A DNA stretch of 64,000 nucleotides from Talpa occidentalis (GCF_014898055.3 NW_023604861.1:96412083-96476082), one strand, 5' to 3'; shown: positions 12,290 through 24,440, counted from the first letter of the stretch. Translations and numbers: made by a program. Notes: generated by a model from the sequence alone, not told the origin.

Positions 12290-12770
12290 CTGCTTGAATT
12301 TAGTATTACTGCATAACAAACCACCCCCAAATGTTATAACTTAGTTTGCTCATAATCCTGCAACCTGGGTGGGCCTCAGTGGAGAGGGCTGGCTGTTTCA
12401 TGTGTGGCTCCCTCCTTTGGCTTACTTGTTGCTGGTTTACAGCTAGGGTCAGCTGGACCTGCCAGTGGGACCTTTCCACCTGGGTTTCTTAATAGGGCTG
12501 TTTGGAATTTCTCATAGAATGATAGCTGAAGTGCAAAAACAAATGCTCCACGAGACATCTGCCAGTCCTGAAGATCTAGAAAAGACTGGAAACAGACACA
12601 AATCCATTGTGTTCTACTGGTCAAACAATCACAGAGGCCACTCAGAGTCAAACAGGAACATAGACCATACTCCTCAAGGAAAAGTATGTCAAAAACTGTA
12701 AGGTTATCTTTCTTGCCTCACCAAGAACCTATTGACTAATTTTCACTATCATAGTTTCGAATCAATCCAC
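12290..12770. repeat. Ancient LTR or DNA-transposon remnant
   Basis: Begins with TTACTGCATAACAAACCACC and continues with the CAGCTGG-type body of an old mammalian repeat. Too diverged for a firm family name. Confidence 0.45.
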
Positions 12771-13083
12771 TCCCATCTACTCTTCCCACCAATGCCTTCC
12801 TACTGTCTATTCCTAGTAATGACAGTCTCGGGACTCTAAGACATACCAGAGTTCCAGACATCTACTCGGAGCAGCAGGCGCTCAACATCCCTGGTTTCTG
12901 GACTTATCAGTGACTTTGGTCCTTGTCAACACTGTACCTGAGCTAAAATTGTTTTACTATGACCCTGCATGAATTGGTCATGGGCTTGGCCCGGCTATTT
13001 TCTCACTAGTAGGACCTCCTCCTTATGGCTTTTCTAACTTTTCCAAATTTTATACATAAGACCTACTCTAAAAAAATTGCTCA

Positions 13084-13351
13084 GGGACCTCCCTGGTGGC
13101 ACAAGGGGTTAAGACACCACCTATGAAACTATCCACAGCCACTGCATCACGAGTTTGATCCCCAGCCAGGGAGCTGCCCACATGGTACAGCAGACCTCTC
13201 CTGACTCGCCTGCTGCTCCCCTCAGCAGTGTGTTTCAGTCAATCTGCCTGTTCTGCTCCCCATTGTCTCTGATGAATCCTCTCACTCCCCACACCTCTGG
13301 CCTGTATCCCAGTTCTTGTATGCATAAATAAATAAATCTTTTTTAAAAAAA
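13084..13351 (+). mobile_element. tRNA-derived SINE, older subfamily
   Basis: Head GGACCTCCCTGGTGGCACAA, ends GCATAAATAAATAAATC then A-run. Duplication AAAAAATTGCTCA at 13071-13083 and 13352-13364 is exact. Confidence 0.9.
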
Positions 13352-13865
13352 AAAAAATTGCTCAAAGTAAAAAAGCAGACTTTTTCTCCCAGGAAGACTT
13401 GCACTAGAAATCAGTGGGTTGTTAGCAATAAAGGCTTAAGGAAAGGTGAGAACTTGAGAACATACACATCCTGGTGCCTTGTGGAAGGGCCCATGATGTC
13501 CCCCACTCCTCTAGTCCCACCTGCAATAACTGGTTTTTAAGGTCAGTAGAGAATTTGTCTTAAGAAAATGCTTCTGGGGCCCACGGCTTTGAGTATTCTT
13601 TGCTTGATGGACACAGATCCCAGATGGATAAGCCTACCATCTTCTGTAGGTGTATGTGTGCCTATGACCCGGCTGACGCCATCTGAAGATCTGTGAATTG
13701 CCTTGTTGAGGCAGTATATCTGATCTCAGTCACCTGAATGTCTCCAAGGCTTCCTGGGTTTGGAGATCAGTCACCCTGTTTTTTACATTGTGTGAGTAGG
13801 AATTGACTCAACCCCCAATCAGTATAGGGAGGAAACCCAGTCTCCCTTGCCCTGGCTCCTAGTAT

Positions 13866-14342
13866 TGTTGTAGAGCAACCCCGATACAAAACGGGGTGCC
13901 TGACTGTGGGTCCTCACCCGCGCACTTAAAAGGACTTATCAGTGCTCTACTGCAGGCACACGCGAAAGGTTCATAAAAGGTTTATTTACAAGGGAAGGGG
14001 AAATGGGGAAATGTACAGCTCAGGGAGAAAAGTGGGAGACAAAGTTTTAAACGAGTCCTACCCAATCCGCCGATCAGGAATCCCAAAATGGTGCTCTGAG
14101 AGCTGGCTGCAACCAGGAGCTGTGTAGCCAGGAGGCAAGCAACAGTGAGCCCGCCCAAGGCCCACATGTTTGGTTTTTATATCCAACCTGGCTGCCCAAC
14201 TCCACCCTCAGGTCCCAGCCACCCTCCCTTTGGTGGTGATGGAATTTGTCTTTCCCAATGTCTTGATGGCTTTAGTCTAGAGTGGGGGTAGGGTCCACAA
14301 AGCCTGTATGGGATTAGCTCAGGACATCATTTCCCCCTAACA
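13866..14342 (-). mobile_element. Solo LTR, ERV family A
   Basis: Plus strand runs TGTTGTAGAGCAACCCCG ... TTTCCCCCTAACA. Flanks are GTAT and ATAT, a 4-bp duplication with one change. Confidence 0.85.
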
Positions 14343-14520
14343 ATATCTCAGGGATACCTCTTGTAGTCCCTAAATTCATACTGTCTGCTTATACTTTCAT
14401 GGCTCACACATATTTCAAATTTTTTCTACATTGGTCCCAAATTGACCCCGAACATTGGTTTCTTCAAAAGGAAAAAAAAAAAAAAAAAAAAAACCACGAC
14501 TCTCACAAAGCAATTGTTCC

Positions 14521-14870
14521 ACCCAGTAGTTCTCAAACTTGACATCAGAAACACCCAGGAGAATTTTAAGTATCCAAATGCTGAGTCATCTCCCTAGATC
14601 AATTAAATAAGAATTTCTGGGGGTGGGACACAGGCTTCAATATTATCTTAAGTTCCTTTGGACATCTGATGTCAGGAATACTTGAGAATTTCTCATCTAG
14701 TATGGTGTTTCTTGAGTGCCTCTGTGCATGAGAATCACTTGAGGATCTTGTTAAAATGCAGTGTGATTCTGGGTCTAGAATGGGGCTGGGATTCTTAATG
14801 TCTAACAAGTTCTCAAGTGATACTGCTGCTGCTGAGCCCAAATTACACTTTGGCTAGCAAGGAACTAGCA
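14521..14870. mobile_element. hAT-Charlie (MER5-like) remnants
   Basis: CAGTAGTTCTCAAACTTGAC, GAATTTCTGGGGGTGGGAC and AGAATCACTTGAGGATCTTG match the non-autonomous hAT pattern; two pieces seem to lie side by side. Confidence 0.55.
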
Positions 14871-15850
14871 GACATGGGGTGAGAGCAGCTCAGCAAGCAA
14901 TTTACAACCCATCACAAGACACCCTCCTGGTGGACATCCATCAGTGACACCACTGTCAGGAATTTCTCCAGGCCATCTTGTTCCATGGGTCCCAGTTGCC
15001 AGGCCTCTCCTCTTATTTCCCACAGCTTCCCCTACTCCTAGGCTCCTGCCCTGTCCTTCTCAACTGCCTGGTGAAAGCATTTGTTTCCCTTCTTTATAGG
15101 GCAGATCAATCTATTGTTCTCTCTCTTTCTTAGAACATTCCAATCCCAGTTTACAAGCTTTCCTTCCATACCTAAATGCACCATCAAAAGGGTTTACTAA
15201 TCCCAAGGCAATACTTTGGAGGAAAACTACTTCCGGCTTCTACAGCAGAGTTTCTGCGCCTTCTCAGCCTGCAATGCCCTTAGTGTCTCCGAACCTCTGA
15301 GACTAAGTTCTTTATTGGGTTTTCAGGTTGAAACAACTTAGTGGTAGTGCTTTGCATGAGTCTGATGGATTTCTCTGTTTCTTCCCCTGGAAAATTTTAA
15401 ATATCCAGGGTACCCCTAGGAATATGTGAAGCACTCATTTCCCTTTGGTGACAGTTTGGAGCCAGTTCTCATCTGCTAATTAGGATAAACGTGACCTCCA
15501 AATGCCCAAGCAAGATAAGAAAACCTTGAAGTAAAGACTCTGTCTGGTCCCAATGGGGACTGGATTTGATGGGAATGAAGAGGATTTCTGGGCACTGCTT
15601 TCTTCCCTCCCACCAAATTAGGTTCTAGCACAGCAAGCCAGCACTCTATTCTCTCCTGTAACCAGGAGACTTACTTGGTAGATTTGTCTCCCAAAGGAAT
15701 TCCCAAAAGAATAATAAAATCATAGAAGAAAAAAAACAGGAACAGGTAAGCAATTCCTCCACTGGTAAAAAATTGTCAGCATGATTCCTATAGTATCAGA
15801 AAATCTAGGAAGGTCCACCTGATGTGCAAATTCTATCAAGGAGCCCAACC
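14871..15850. other. Gene-free stretch
   Basis: Nothing recognisable beyond moderately pyrimidine-rich unique sequence. No convincing exon. Confidence 0.4.
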
Positions 15851-15856
15851 TGTCCG

Positions 15857-16150
15857 TAGTGTTTCTCAACCCTGGCTGCACATTAAAATCTCTTGGGAAC
15901 TTACGTCAACTGCACCCCACCCAGAACAGTGGAGGAAATCACTGGTCATTGGGCCCAACGGTTTATAATTTTTAAAGCTCCTGATGTGATCCAGCACACA
16001 GCCAGGATTAAGTGCATGTCCATGAATCTACAGCATTGGCATTATCGGGGAACTTGTTAGAAACACAGTCTTGGGCCCCATTATAGACCTACTGAATCAG
16101 GCTACATGTTCACAAGGGTGTCCAGTCCCTTCAGAGTTTGGGAACTCCTC
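15857..16150. mobile_element. hAT-Charlie (MER5/MER20-like) remnants
   Basis: GTTTCTCAACCCTGGCTGCA with ACATTAAAATCTCTTGGGAA and the inverted counterpart CAGCCAGGATTA mark a small palindromic hAT element. A second piece follows with GGGGAACTTGTTAGAAACAC. Confidence 0.65.
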
Positions 16151-16359
16151 CAGTCATACAGAATCACAAAATGCTGGTGCTCTCTGAGATATCACTCAAC
16201 CCCTTCTGTGTGGCATGACTTTGGAGACTCCAAGCTTCTGTAATATACCATGTCATGCCACAGGTTGGGATTGGGGCTGAGATGAGCCCTCCTGTCTGCT
16301 GACCTCCCGCCTAGTGCTCCCTGCAGCAGGCACGGGTATATGAAGGCAAATACCAGCAG

Positions 16360-16520
16360 GTCCAGATTTGACTCTTCCACTTCTTTCTATCTTGTTTCTG
16401 GCTCTGTGACCTTGGGGATATCTCTCAACTTCGGTTTCTTCATCTGTAAGCGGGGACTAAAGACATTCCCCCAATGTACTTTGAGTCTCAGGATTAGTAT
16501 CTGCTGGACTTGTAGGCAAA
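16360..16520 (+). mobile_element. MIR remnant
   Basis: Core phrases CTGTGACCTTGGGGATATCT and TTTCTTCATCTGTAAGCGGG match the MIR SINE. Confidence 0.7.
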
Positions 16521-16553
16521 TAGGCTTTTATACCGTAAAGAGCTAAGCAGATC

Positions 16554-16876
16554 GCGGCCTCCCCAGTGGCGCAGTGGTTGAGCGCTGGGTTGTGAAGCTG
16601 CCCGCAGTCTCTGAAGCGCCGGTTCGATCCCCAGCTGCTCCCCGGCCACCGAAGGAGGGTCCCACATGGCGCGCAGACTTCTCCTGCCGCCCGCTGCTCC
16701 CCTCAGCAGTGTACTTCGGTCCTTCTGCCTGCTCTGTTCCCGGCTCTGGCTCTGGTGAATTCTCTCACCCTTCTGTGCTTCCGACTGTACCCAATGCTTG
16801 TATAAATAAATAAATAAATAAATAAATTCTTAAAAATAAATAAATAAATAATAAAAACTCACTTTCTAAAAAAAAA
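16554..16876 (+). mobile_element. tRNA-derived SINE, younger subfamily
   Basis: Full-length copy with CpG-rich body and (AAAT)n tail. Exact duplication AAAGAGCTAAGCAGATC at 16537-16553 and 16877-16893. Confidence 0.95.
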
Positions 16877-16984
16877 AAAGAGCTAAGCAGATCCAAAAGA
16901 AAAAGAGGTCCTGTGTCCCCCATCCATGACAGAGGCTTGAGTATGAGCCTGCCCTGCTGAAAGTCACTAAAAGTCAAGTTTCTT

Positions 16985-17110
16985 AGAGCCTTGCTACTCA
17001 GAGTGTGGCTGTGAACCAGCAGCTTCACCTGAGAAACTGTTAGGCACGTAGACCCTCAGGACCCTCCAGACTTAATGAATCAGAATTTGCATTTTAGCAA
17101 GATTCCTGTG
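16985..17110. mobile_element. hAT (MER20/MER5-like) remnant
   Basis: CTACTCAGAGTGTGGCTGTG ... CACCTGAGAAACTGTTAGGC ... TGAATCAGAATTTGCATTTT matches the small hAT repeat pattern. Confidence 0.55.
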
Positions 17111-17625
17111 TAAAACAGGAAATCTACCCACATGGGAAACAAAATACACCAAGCGCCAAAAATAAAATATCTTTTGATAGGCAAGCCACAGAATTACCTT
17201 AATGGGCTAAAATCTAAGTAGAATTCCATTGTGAACTAGAGCGATCGGGCCTCATGACATTGGGAACATTCCTAGGTAGAGACAGGGCAGGTTCTGCAGG
17301 TACCACAGGCACCTGGGTGTTTCCTGGGGTGGGAGACTCCTTACCTGATTCTCTGATTGATGCAGGTCCTGCCTTCCTGCCACCTTTCCCATTGCCTAAA
17401 TTCTCAGCATGGACAATGTCCTCTTTGGATAACAGCTTAGACCTGAAAACTGACCATGAATCTCATGAAGACAAACCTGAATCCCAGTCAGAGGCAAAAA
17501 GTAAGAAGCCTCTACAAATGCATCCTTGGCATCAAAAGTGGTTCCCTAATGGGGACTGTTAAAAGCTGTCTGTGGAAACTGTTCTTCCTCTGATCAATTT
17601 TTTTTTCAAATCTTTTTTTCTTTTT

Positions 17626-17897
17626 TAAGATTTATTTATTTATTTATTTATGCATACAAGAACTGGGGTACAGACCAGAGATGTGGGGCGGTGAGAGGAT
17701 TCACCAGAGACAGAGTGGGGAGCAGAACAGGAGGATTGATTGACATACACTGCTGAGGGGAGCAGCGGCCAAGTCAGGAGAGGACCCACCATGTGGGTCA
17801 CCTCCCTGACCAGCCGGGGAATGGAACTAATGCTGCAGTGTCTGCACACAGCTTCATAGGTTGTGGTCTTAACCCTTTGCGCCACCAGGGAGGCCCA
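17626..17897 (-). mobile_element. tRNA-derived SINE, older subfamily
   Basis: Plus strand begins AAGATTTATTTATTTATTTA and ends GCGCCACCAGGGAGGCC, the reverse complement of the SINE tail and head. Confidence 0.9.
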
Positions 17898-18133
17898 GCC
17901 TCTGTTCGATTTTCAGAAGACCTGGGTTCCAGGAATTTCCCCAGCACATGAAGTAGACAGCGACAGTTAAGGAAAGAGGAGGGAATGGACGTGTTGGGAT
18001 TCTGGACCCAGTTCTATGGGTCCTGAATGAACAGTTTACACACAGGCAGAGAGGAGACTAAAAGCCAGGCTTCACTGAGGCAGACATACCACAAAGCAGA
18101 ACTGAAATCTTCGTGTGAAAAGGCTCTAGTCCC

Positions 18134-18654
18134 TAATCCTTCCTCTCCCTGCTGCCTCCCTCCCTGCTCCGTAGTGTGTCTCTGGTTTATAGTTGCTTGT
18201 TGATTTTGATTTTTACTTTCTTATAATTAGTCTTTTTCCTGGTCCCTTATTTAGGTTTCCTAAATTCCTGCTATGAGTGAGACCATCTGGTATTTTTCTT
18301 TTTCTTTCTGGCTTATTTCACTGAGCATGATCCCTTCTAGCTCCATCCATGTTGCTGCAAATTGCATGTGCTTATCTTTTTTGATTGCTGAGTAATATTC
18401 CATGGTGTATATGTATCACATCTTCTTGATCCAGTCATCTATTTTTGGGCATTTAAAAGGGGTGCAATTGTATGGGGAATATAACCAAAATGAAAATGCA
18501 TACATTGTGCAAAAATGAAAAATGATGTAAGAATTATAGAAAATGAAATATTTAAAATAAATAAATAAATAATACAGTGATACAAACGTAAAAAAAGTTA
18601 AATACCAATTTTTTTAAAGTCATTAAATATTATACAAATCCAAAAAAAAAAAAA
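18134..18654. mobile_element. Twin-primed (5'-inverted) L1
   Basis: 18134-18456 is L1 ORF2 end and 3' UTR on the minus strand; 18457-18654 is the following L1 3' UTR on the plus strand, beginning with GTGCAATTGTATGGGGAAT and ending in an A-run. The duplication GCTCTAGTCCC at 18123-18133 and 18655-18665 encloses both halves, so they are one insertion with an internal inversion. Confidence 0.85.
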
Positions 18655-19329
18655 AGCTCTAGTCCCCAGAGCCAAGGAGACCTTTCTTCAAAACAGAGAG
18701 GGCCTAGCTAGGTCAACAGAGAAGCAAAATCTCTTCCTCAAAAAATAATTTGGAAAATAGACTCGGAGCCCTGCTTTAAAGAGCCTGACTGAACATTATT
18801 CAACCCACCTGCTCCCAAAATTATTGGACATGGAACCTCCTTAATAGCATTAATATGTTGCTGCCTGAGTATGTTGCATGTCTTGTTTTGGAAACTGCAG
18901 AAGTTGGGGCTTAAATTGCCCCCAAGGTCCAGTGAATTATCTAAATCCCAGGCAGAGGGAAATGCATTTGCTAACTTATTTTTGATTCGCAGGCCCCCTG
19001 GAGTCAGACCTCCGCCTTCCTTCTGTGGCTTCCTTCCACTCAGATGACCTTCCTAGGGGTCCTGGATGAGAGGGCGGGTGGGGGTAGCTAAGCCTTTTCA
19101 AGGAATGGGGAACGCCCTCCTTGGGGGAATCTAAAGAATGAGGGGAGGCAACACCCAGTTCTTGCATTTTCAGCTTTGAGAGACTTAAACTTTGGCGGGA
19201 AAATAAGCCCTGGACAGAGGACTTGGACAGAGGACTTGGAGCTCTAGTGAAAAGGACAAAACACTACCATTTATTGAGCAACCCGTGTGGGAGGCTAACC
19301 ACTTCCCAATTTTTTTTAAAACTTTATTT

Positions 19330-19400
19330 TTTTTAAAAAGATTTATTTATTTATGCACACAAGAACTGAGGTACGGTTCAGTCACCTGTCCTATCAGAGA
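19330..19400 (-). mobile_element. Truncated SINE fragment
   Basis: AAGATTTATTTATTTATGCA followed by ACAAGAACTGAGGTAC is the reversed SINE 3' end; the rest is missing. Confidence 0.65.
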
Positions 19401-19748
19401 TGTCATGGGAACAAGTCTTTGGCCTACGATTGTCCCCCCGAGGCAGGGTTGACATGACTCAGTGCCTAGATCCCCCATATTCAGTAGCCACAACTGCAGC
19501 TGGTCCTGCCCACTCAGCCTGCCTCCCCAAGGGCAGGCACAGACCCTCTGGCTCTTCCTCTAACCTCCTGCCATCTTCACCTCATTTTAATATATAGTTG
19601 CTACTCCTGGGTTCTTCCTGCTTCACCCATCATCCTCACCCTCCACTGTTTTCACCATTGACCCAACTGGTAGCCAACATGGCCAAGATCCATGAGACCT
19701 GGGCACTGCCTAGGAGAGGATGCAAAAAAAGAGTCTGATCAATATGAC

Positions 19749-20209
19749 TGTTAGGGGGAAAAGATGTCCTGAGCTAATGGCATACAGGCTTTGTGGACTC
19801 CACCCCCACTCCAGACCAAAGCCATCAAGACATTGGGAAAGACAAATCCCATCACCCCCAAAGGGAAGGTGGCTGGGACCTGAGGGTGGAGTTAAGCAGC
19901 CAGGTTTGGTATAAAACCAGACACATGGGCTTGGGGGTCTCCCTCTTCTTGGCTTCACGGCTCGTGGCTCACTGCCAGCTCTCAGAGTGCCATTTGGGAT
20001 TCCAGATCGGCGGATCAGGTGGGACACATTCAAGACTTTATCTCCCACTTTTCTCCCTGAGTTGTACATTTCATTTCCCCTTCCCTTGTAAATAAACCTT
20101 TTATTAACCTTTTGTGTGTGCCTGCAGTGGAGTATTAAGTCCCTTTTAAGCACGCAGGTGAGGACCCACAGTCAGGCAACCCATTTTATATCAGGGCTGC
20201 CCTGTAATA
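19749..20209 (+). mobile_element. Solo LTR, ERV family A
   Basis: TGTTAGGGGGAAAAGATG start, TATAAAA near 19911, AATAAA near 20092, end GCCCTGTAATA (CA decayed to TA). Flanks TGAC and TTAC agree at 3 of 4 bases. Confidence 0.85.
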
Positions 20210-20246
20210 TTACTACTGCTGATAATAATGATAAACTTCCCCTGGA

Positions 20247-20760
20247 TGTTATTGATGGGGTTCTTGGAATTTGGAGTGCGGGGTCCTTGGGTTCACCCTG
20301 GGAAAGGTTTCACCAGAGCTCCCGTTTCAGTGGCATGTGGCAAGTTTCCCAGGCGAGTTTCTCCACAAGACAAAAACATTAGTTATATTTAAAGAGCAGG
20401 TTTATAGAAAAAGGAGACACTTGCACAGACACCAGCAGGCAGGAAGAGCTACCCCGAAAGGGACAGGTTTGCTGAGAGGCCTGCATGGTTGCAGACAGGG
20501 GGCCTTGAGGAGAGCGGCCTCCGCTGAGGGAGGTCAGTGAGGAGAAGTCCCAGCAGGTACAGGTCACAGGCAGGGAGGAAGCTGCTGCCCTACAGAGGGA
20601 GAGAGTTGGTAAAAGTGCTGCACCTCCCCCTGCAGTGACCTTTAGGGCTAACCGTCCCTAGGTCCGGCTGGGCAACCAGCATGCAGGGGGAGAACAGCAT
20701 AACACCCTGAAGCAGAGGAAGTACAGCGGAAGTTCCCTGAAAAGACAGAAGCTTATCAAA
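20247..20760 (-). mobile_element. Possible LTR of a third ERV family
   Basis: Plus strand starts TGTTATTGATGGGGTTC, which reversed gives a CA-ending LTR terminus, followed by U5-like text and a poly(A)-signal-like region near 20395. I could not fix the other boundary or a duplication. Confidence 0.4.
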
Positions 20761-21439
20761 AGATAAGGACCACCAGGAACCACTACAAGAAAGCTAAAAA
20801 TCTTATCCCATCTTTCTAGAACTACAAACTTTAATCCCTTATTGTCTTTCTAAACTTCCTTCTTTCTTCTATAAAAGTCATTGCTTGTTATGTAGATCAC
20901 AGCCCTGATGGTGATAGGCTGAGCCCATGAGCAAGCTGATTTCATTGATATTCATTGTTCCTGTGCTTTTGGAAAACATATATATACTGGTAACAAACTC
21001 AAAGAAAATTACACTCAGATTTTCACTCTTGAAGTGTGTCTGTTTGTCATTTCTTTCACCGACGCCCTGACCACCCTGCACACTTCTCTCAACCCTGAGG
21101 TGGCCTCATCGTCTACTGCTGTGCTGGTCCGCCGCATAAAAGGAAGCACCTGCATAGTCACAGGTGGGCAGAAAGACTGCTGCCGTGTTGTGGGGGCAGC
21201 GTTAGGTTTTATCATCTTCAGGGAGGGGCTCATCTTTGTGGGTGGATGGTTTGTGCTCCTGACACTCCTTAGAGCAGTCTGATAGTTTCTGGGTGTTGTG
21301 CCTCCTGATCTGGGCATCGATGCCTAAGGGTCTTGGATTCTACAACTGGGTTAATGGATTCCGTTAATCTCCTCTACCCCTACCTCCTTGTGTGAGTTAG
21401 GTTCTTGACCTTGCATCTCTTGTCCTCCATCATTATCAC

Positions 21440-21660
21440 GCCACTAGTGATGGTGATAAATTTTCACTGAATCCTCCTTAATCCTCATATCAATCCTACA
21501 CATTAAGATCACTTTTATTATCCCCATTTCATAGTAAGCAAAATGAAATTTAGAAGTTTTAGTAATTTGTTCAGTTTATAAGTCACTGGATAAGGATTTG
21601 ACCCCAACTTGATCTGATTCTAGAGCACAAGTAGTTAATCACTGAAGTTCCTCCATAAAT
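21440..21660 (-). mobile_element. MIR-like remnant
   Basis: 'TTTTATTATCCCCATTTCAT' followed by the ageing MIR-type 'AAGTCACTGGATAAGGATTT' supports a diverged MIR. Confidence 0.5.
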
Positions 21661-21829
21661 GGATGAATGGCTCAGGGTGAAAATCTGACTAGAGACATAC
21701 ATTTCACTTGAACCCACAGGGCATGGTAGGAACTGAGGCTGGTGAGATGAGGCACATTAACTGTGAATAATCTGATACTGTATCTCAGGTAGAAAAATCA
21801 AGACCATTACCCCAGAGAAGCATATTCTT

Positions 21830-22140
21830 TTTTTTTTTTTAAATAGAGGCATGTTTTATTTATTTATTTGTTTGTTTGTTTGTTTTGTTTATACAAGCAC
21901 TGGGTACAGTCAGAAGCGCGGGAGGGTGAGAGAATTCACCAGAGCCAGAGCAGGGAGCAGAGCAGGCAGAAGGACTGAAGTACACTGCTGAGGGGAGCAG
22001 CGGGCGGCAGGAGAGGTCTGCGCGCCATGTGGGACCCTCCTCTGGTGGCCGGGGAGCAGCCGGGGATCGAACCGGCGCCGCAGAGGCCGCGGGCAGCTTC
22101 GCAACCCAGCGCTCAACCGCTGCGCCACCGGGGAGGCCCG
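21830..22140 (-). mobile_element. Young SINE with an extended 3' tail
   Basis: Full-length, CpG-rich copy (GGGATCGAACCGGCGCCGCA preserved). Duplication AGAAGCATATTCTT at 21816-21829 and AGAAACATATTCTT at 22141-22154. The tail beyond the (TTTG)n run, TAGAGGCATGTTTT on the plus strand, is shared with the SINE at 28694-29026. Confidence 0.9.
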
Positions 22141-22824
22141 AGAAACATATTCTTCAAGACCCAAGCCAGAGAGTTTTGGTCCTGTCAGGAGAGGTCTCCC
22201 TCACCCTTGAAGACAAAAAAAGCATAACCGGAGGACTCAATCTTGCTTTATGCAGCAGAAGTAGCTCTTATTCTCCTTCCTTCCACACCCAGCCTATTTA
22301 GGGCCCCGCTCCCAAAGAGGACAGCTCAGGGGTGGACACATGCTCCCTGGGGAAACAGTCTCAAGGGCCAGGTGGCGATGGGCAGCAGTGAGGACAGAGA
22401 GATGGACACACAGCAGCCCCTGATCCATAAGTTTTCCTGGGAGGATTGGAAACAAGAAGGTGCCTGAGGCACAGGAAGAGGGAAATTCTGAAAATAAGAA
22501 TGCCCTTGGTGCTGGGCCAGCTCAGGAATGAGGATCTGATCACATTGCTAAAGGGAAGTGAGTTGTTGTAGCTGAAATACCAACAGAGAGAAAGATCCCT
22601 TTCCTACTTGGGCACTGACTCAGTTTTCTGCCATTTTCTGAAACGTGGAAGCATGAACTGCCACCAAGCATGCACAGATGGTCAGCACTGCCCAACACCT
22701 CCAGCAACCAATCACCAAAAGCTCCTTTGTCTTATTTTATCCATCTTCTTTTCAAAACCCCCTTTAAGTCTTTTCCCTAGAAAGCCAACTGTGGAGACTC
22801 AAACCCTTTTGCCTCTGCTAATTG

Positions 22825-22925
22825 TATTGATAATATACTTTTTTGTTTATTGCAACACTATTTATAATAGCTAAGATATGGAAACAACCTAAATGTCCCC
22901 AAACAGATGACTGATAAAGAAGATG

Positions 22926-22986
<61 letters not shown>

Positions 22987-23370
22987 AATACTACTCAGCA
23001 ATCAAAAAGATAAACTCATGTTATTTGCAGCAATATGGATGGAGCTGGAATAAGTCAGAAGGAAAAAGAAAAATATTGGATGGTTTCACTTATAGGTAGA
23101 ATATAGGGAAACCAAACAAAGGGAAAAAAGCAAAACTTTCAGGCAAACTATAGTCAGAGGCATACAGCAGGGGAGGGTTAGAAGAGGGGTTGAAACAGGG
23201 TGGGAAGAGCACAAGGGACTGTGGTGACATTTCACAGGTGATGTGGTGGTGGGAGAATTATGGAAATTACACCTGAGGGGAGAAATCAAATACTGCATGC
23301 AAATGAACAACAATGTAAGGACATTAAAAGTAAATAAAGATTAAAAAAAAATTTTAATAAATTAAATTAA
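22825..23370 (+). mobile_element. 5'-truncated L1 3' end
   Basis: ORF2 C-terminal and 3' UTR phrases (GGAATACTACTCAGCAATCA, GACTGTGGTGACATTTCACA, TTACACCTGAGGGGAG) and an A-rich end. The (TG)n(TA)n run at 22926-22981 lies inside it. Confidence 0.85.
22926..22981. repeat. (TG)n(TA)n microsatellite
   Basis: About seven TG units then about twenty TA units, expanded within the L1 remnant. Confidence 0.9.
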
Positions 23371-23667
23371 ATTTTTTAGAAATTGTACAGTTGAGAAACT
23401 CCTGTTTCTCCAACAAAACTTGGGGCTGGTCTATTGGGTGCTACATGCTGTGAAAATCTACCCAAAAGGGCCCTCTGTACACTCTGCAAAGCCTGTCCCT
23501 GTCCTCTTGGACCAAGTGACCCTGATCCTGCCCTGAGCTCCCACATGGAGCCTTGTGACCAGCAGCTTCTCCAACAGGGTTGTGGGAAAGTAAAAGTCAA
23601 TATCCAGAAGTTTCCAGGTTCCCTGATTAGGCAGAACTTAGAATGCATTTTCCTATTAAAAATTGCC

Positions 23668-23790
23668 AAGTTCTGCTCCCCACTCTGTCTCTGGTGAATC
23701 CAATCCTCCCCTCCCCACCACACACACCCTCTGGCCTCCACTCCAGTTCTTGTATGCATAAATAAATAAAAATAAATCTTTTAAAATTTT
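23668..23790 (+). mobile_element. 5'-truncated SINE fragment
   Basis: Starts in the SINE body at GTTCTGCTCCCCACTCTGTC and ends GCATAAATAAATAAA. Confidence 0.8.
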
Positions 23791-23949
23791 TTTTCAAAAA
23801 ATAAAAAATACTGTAGGGTTTTGTGAGTGATATGGAAAACCTAGCCATCATAAAATACAGCTGCCTTGTGGAAACTGCTTCACAATGTGACTGACTTGGG
23901 ATGAACATCTGGAGGCTGCAGACTGTATCTCTTGCCCTTTCGAGCAGGA

Positions 23950-24115
23950 GGCAGCAAGCTTTCTGTTGTAGACTTTGCAGGCTGAGGCCACACTCTGTGC
24001 TGTTGTAGTGTGAAGGGGGCTGTGGACAGTCTGTAAACATGGCTGTGTGAGCAAACCACACAAGTGGATTGTGAGCTGGATTTTGCCTACAGGCTATAGT
24101 TTGCCAACTACACTT
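23950..24115 (-). mobile_element. hAT-like transposon remnant
   Basis: Plus strand ends with GGATTTTGCCTACAGGCTAT and AGTTTGCCAACTAC, the reverse of the repeat seen at 8951-9115. Confidence 0.45.
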
Positions 24116-24239
24116 GTTCTAAAATGAAGATCTTAAAGGTGGGCTACTGAAGACACTAGGGCCATTCTCCACCTCCACCCGCTTGCAAGAGCCAGTTGTT
24201 AGCAAGTCTTCCCAACACCATGTTTTGTGACGCCACGTT

Positions 24240-24440
24240 GACAGGATTTTTTCATCTTCGTTTTTCTTTATTGAGGTAATATTGATTTATAACACTGGAC
24301 ATGATTTAGATCTACAGATTTAAATTTAAATTTAGATTAAAGGTTCACACCTCCTCAGATGTAAGTCACCACACCACACCCACCATCCGTAACTAGTAGG
24401 CTAGTTCCCAATCCTCCCTTCCTCCCCCGCACCCCGGCTG
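24240..24440 (-). mobile_element. Old L1 3' UTR fragment
   Basis: TTTATTGAGGTAATATTGAT and TATAACACTGGACATGAT are the reversed end of an ancient L1; a relative lies at 56510-56690. Confidence 0.5.

Noticed and set aside
19710..20153. 147-codon minus-strand open frame
   Set aside because: It lies antisense to a family A LTR, and similar peptides recur at all the other family A LTRs.
22926..22981. Clustered simple repeats as a CRISPR array or origin
   Set aside because: They are ordinary dinucleotide microsatellites inside an L1; there are no spaced direct repeats.
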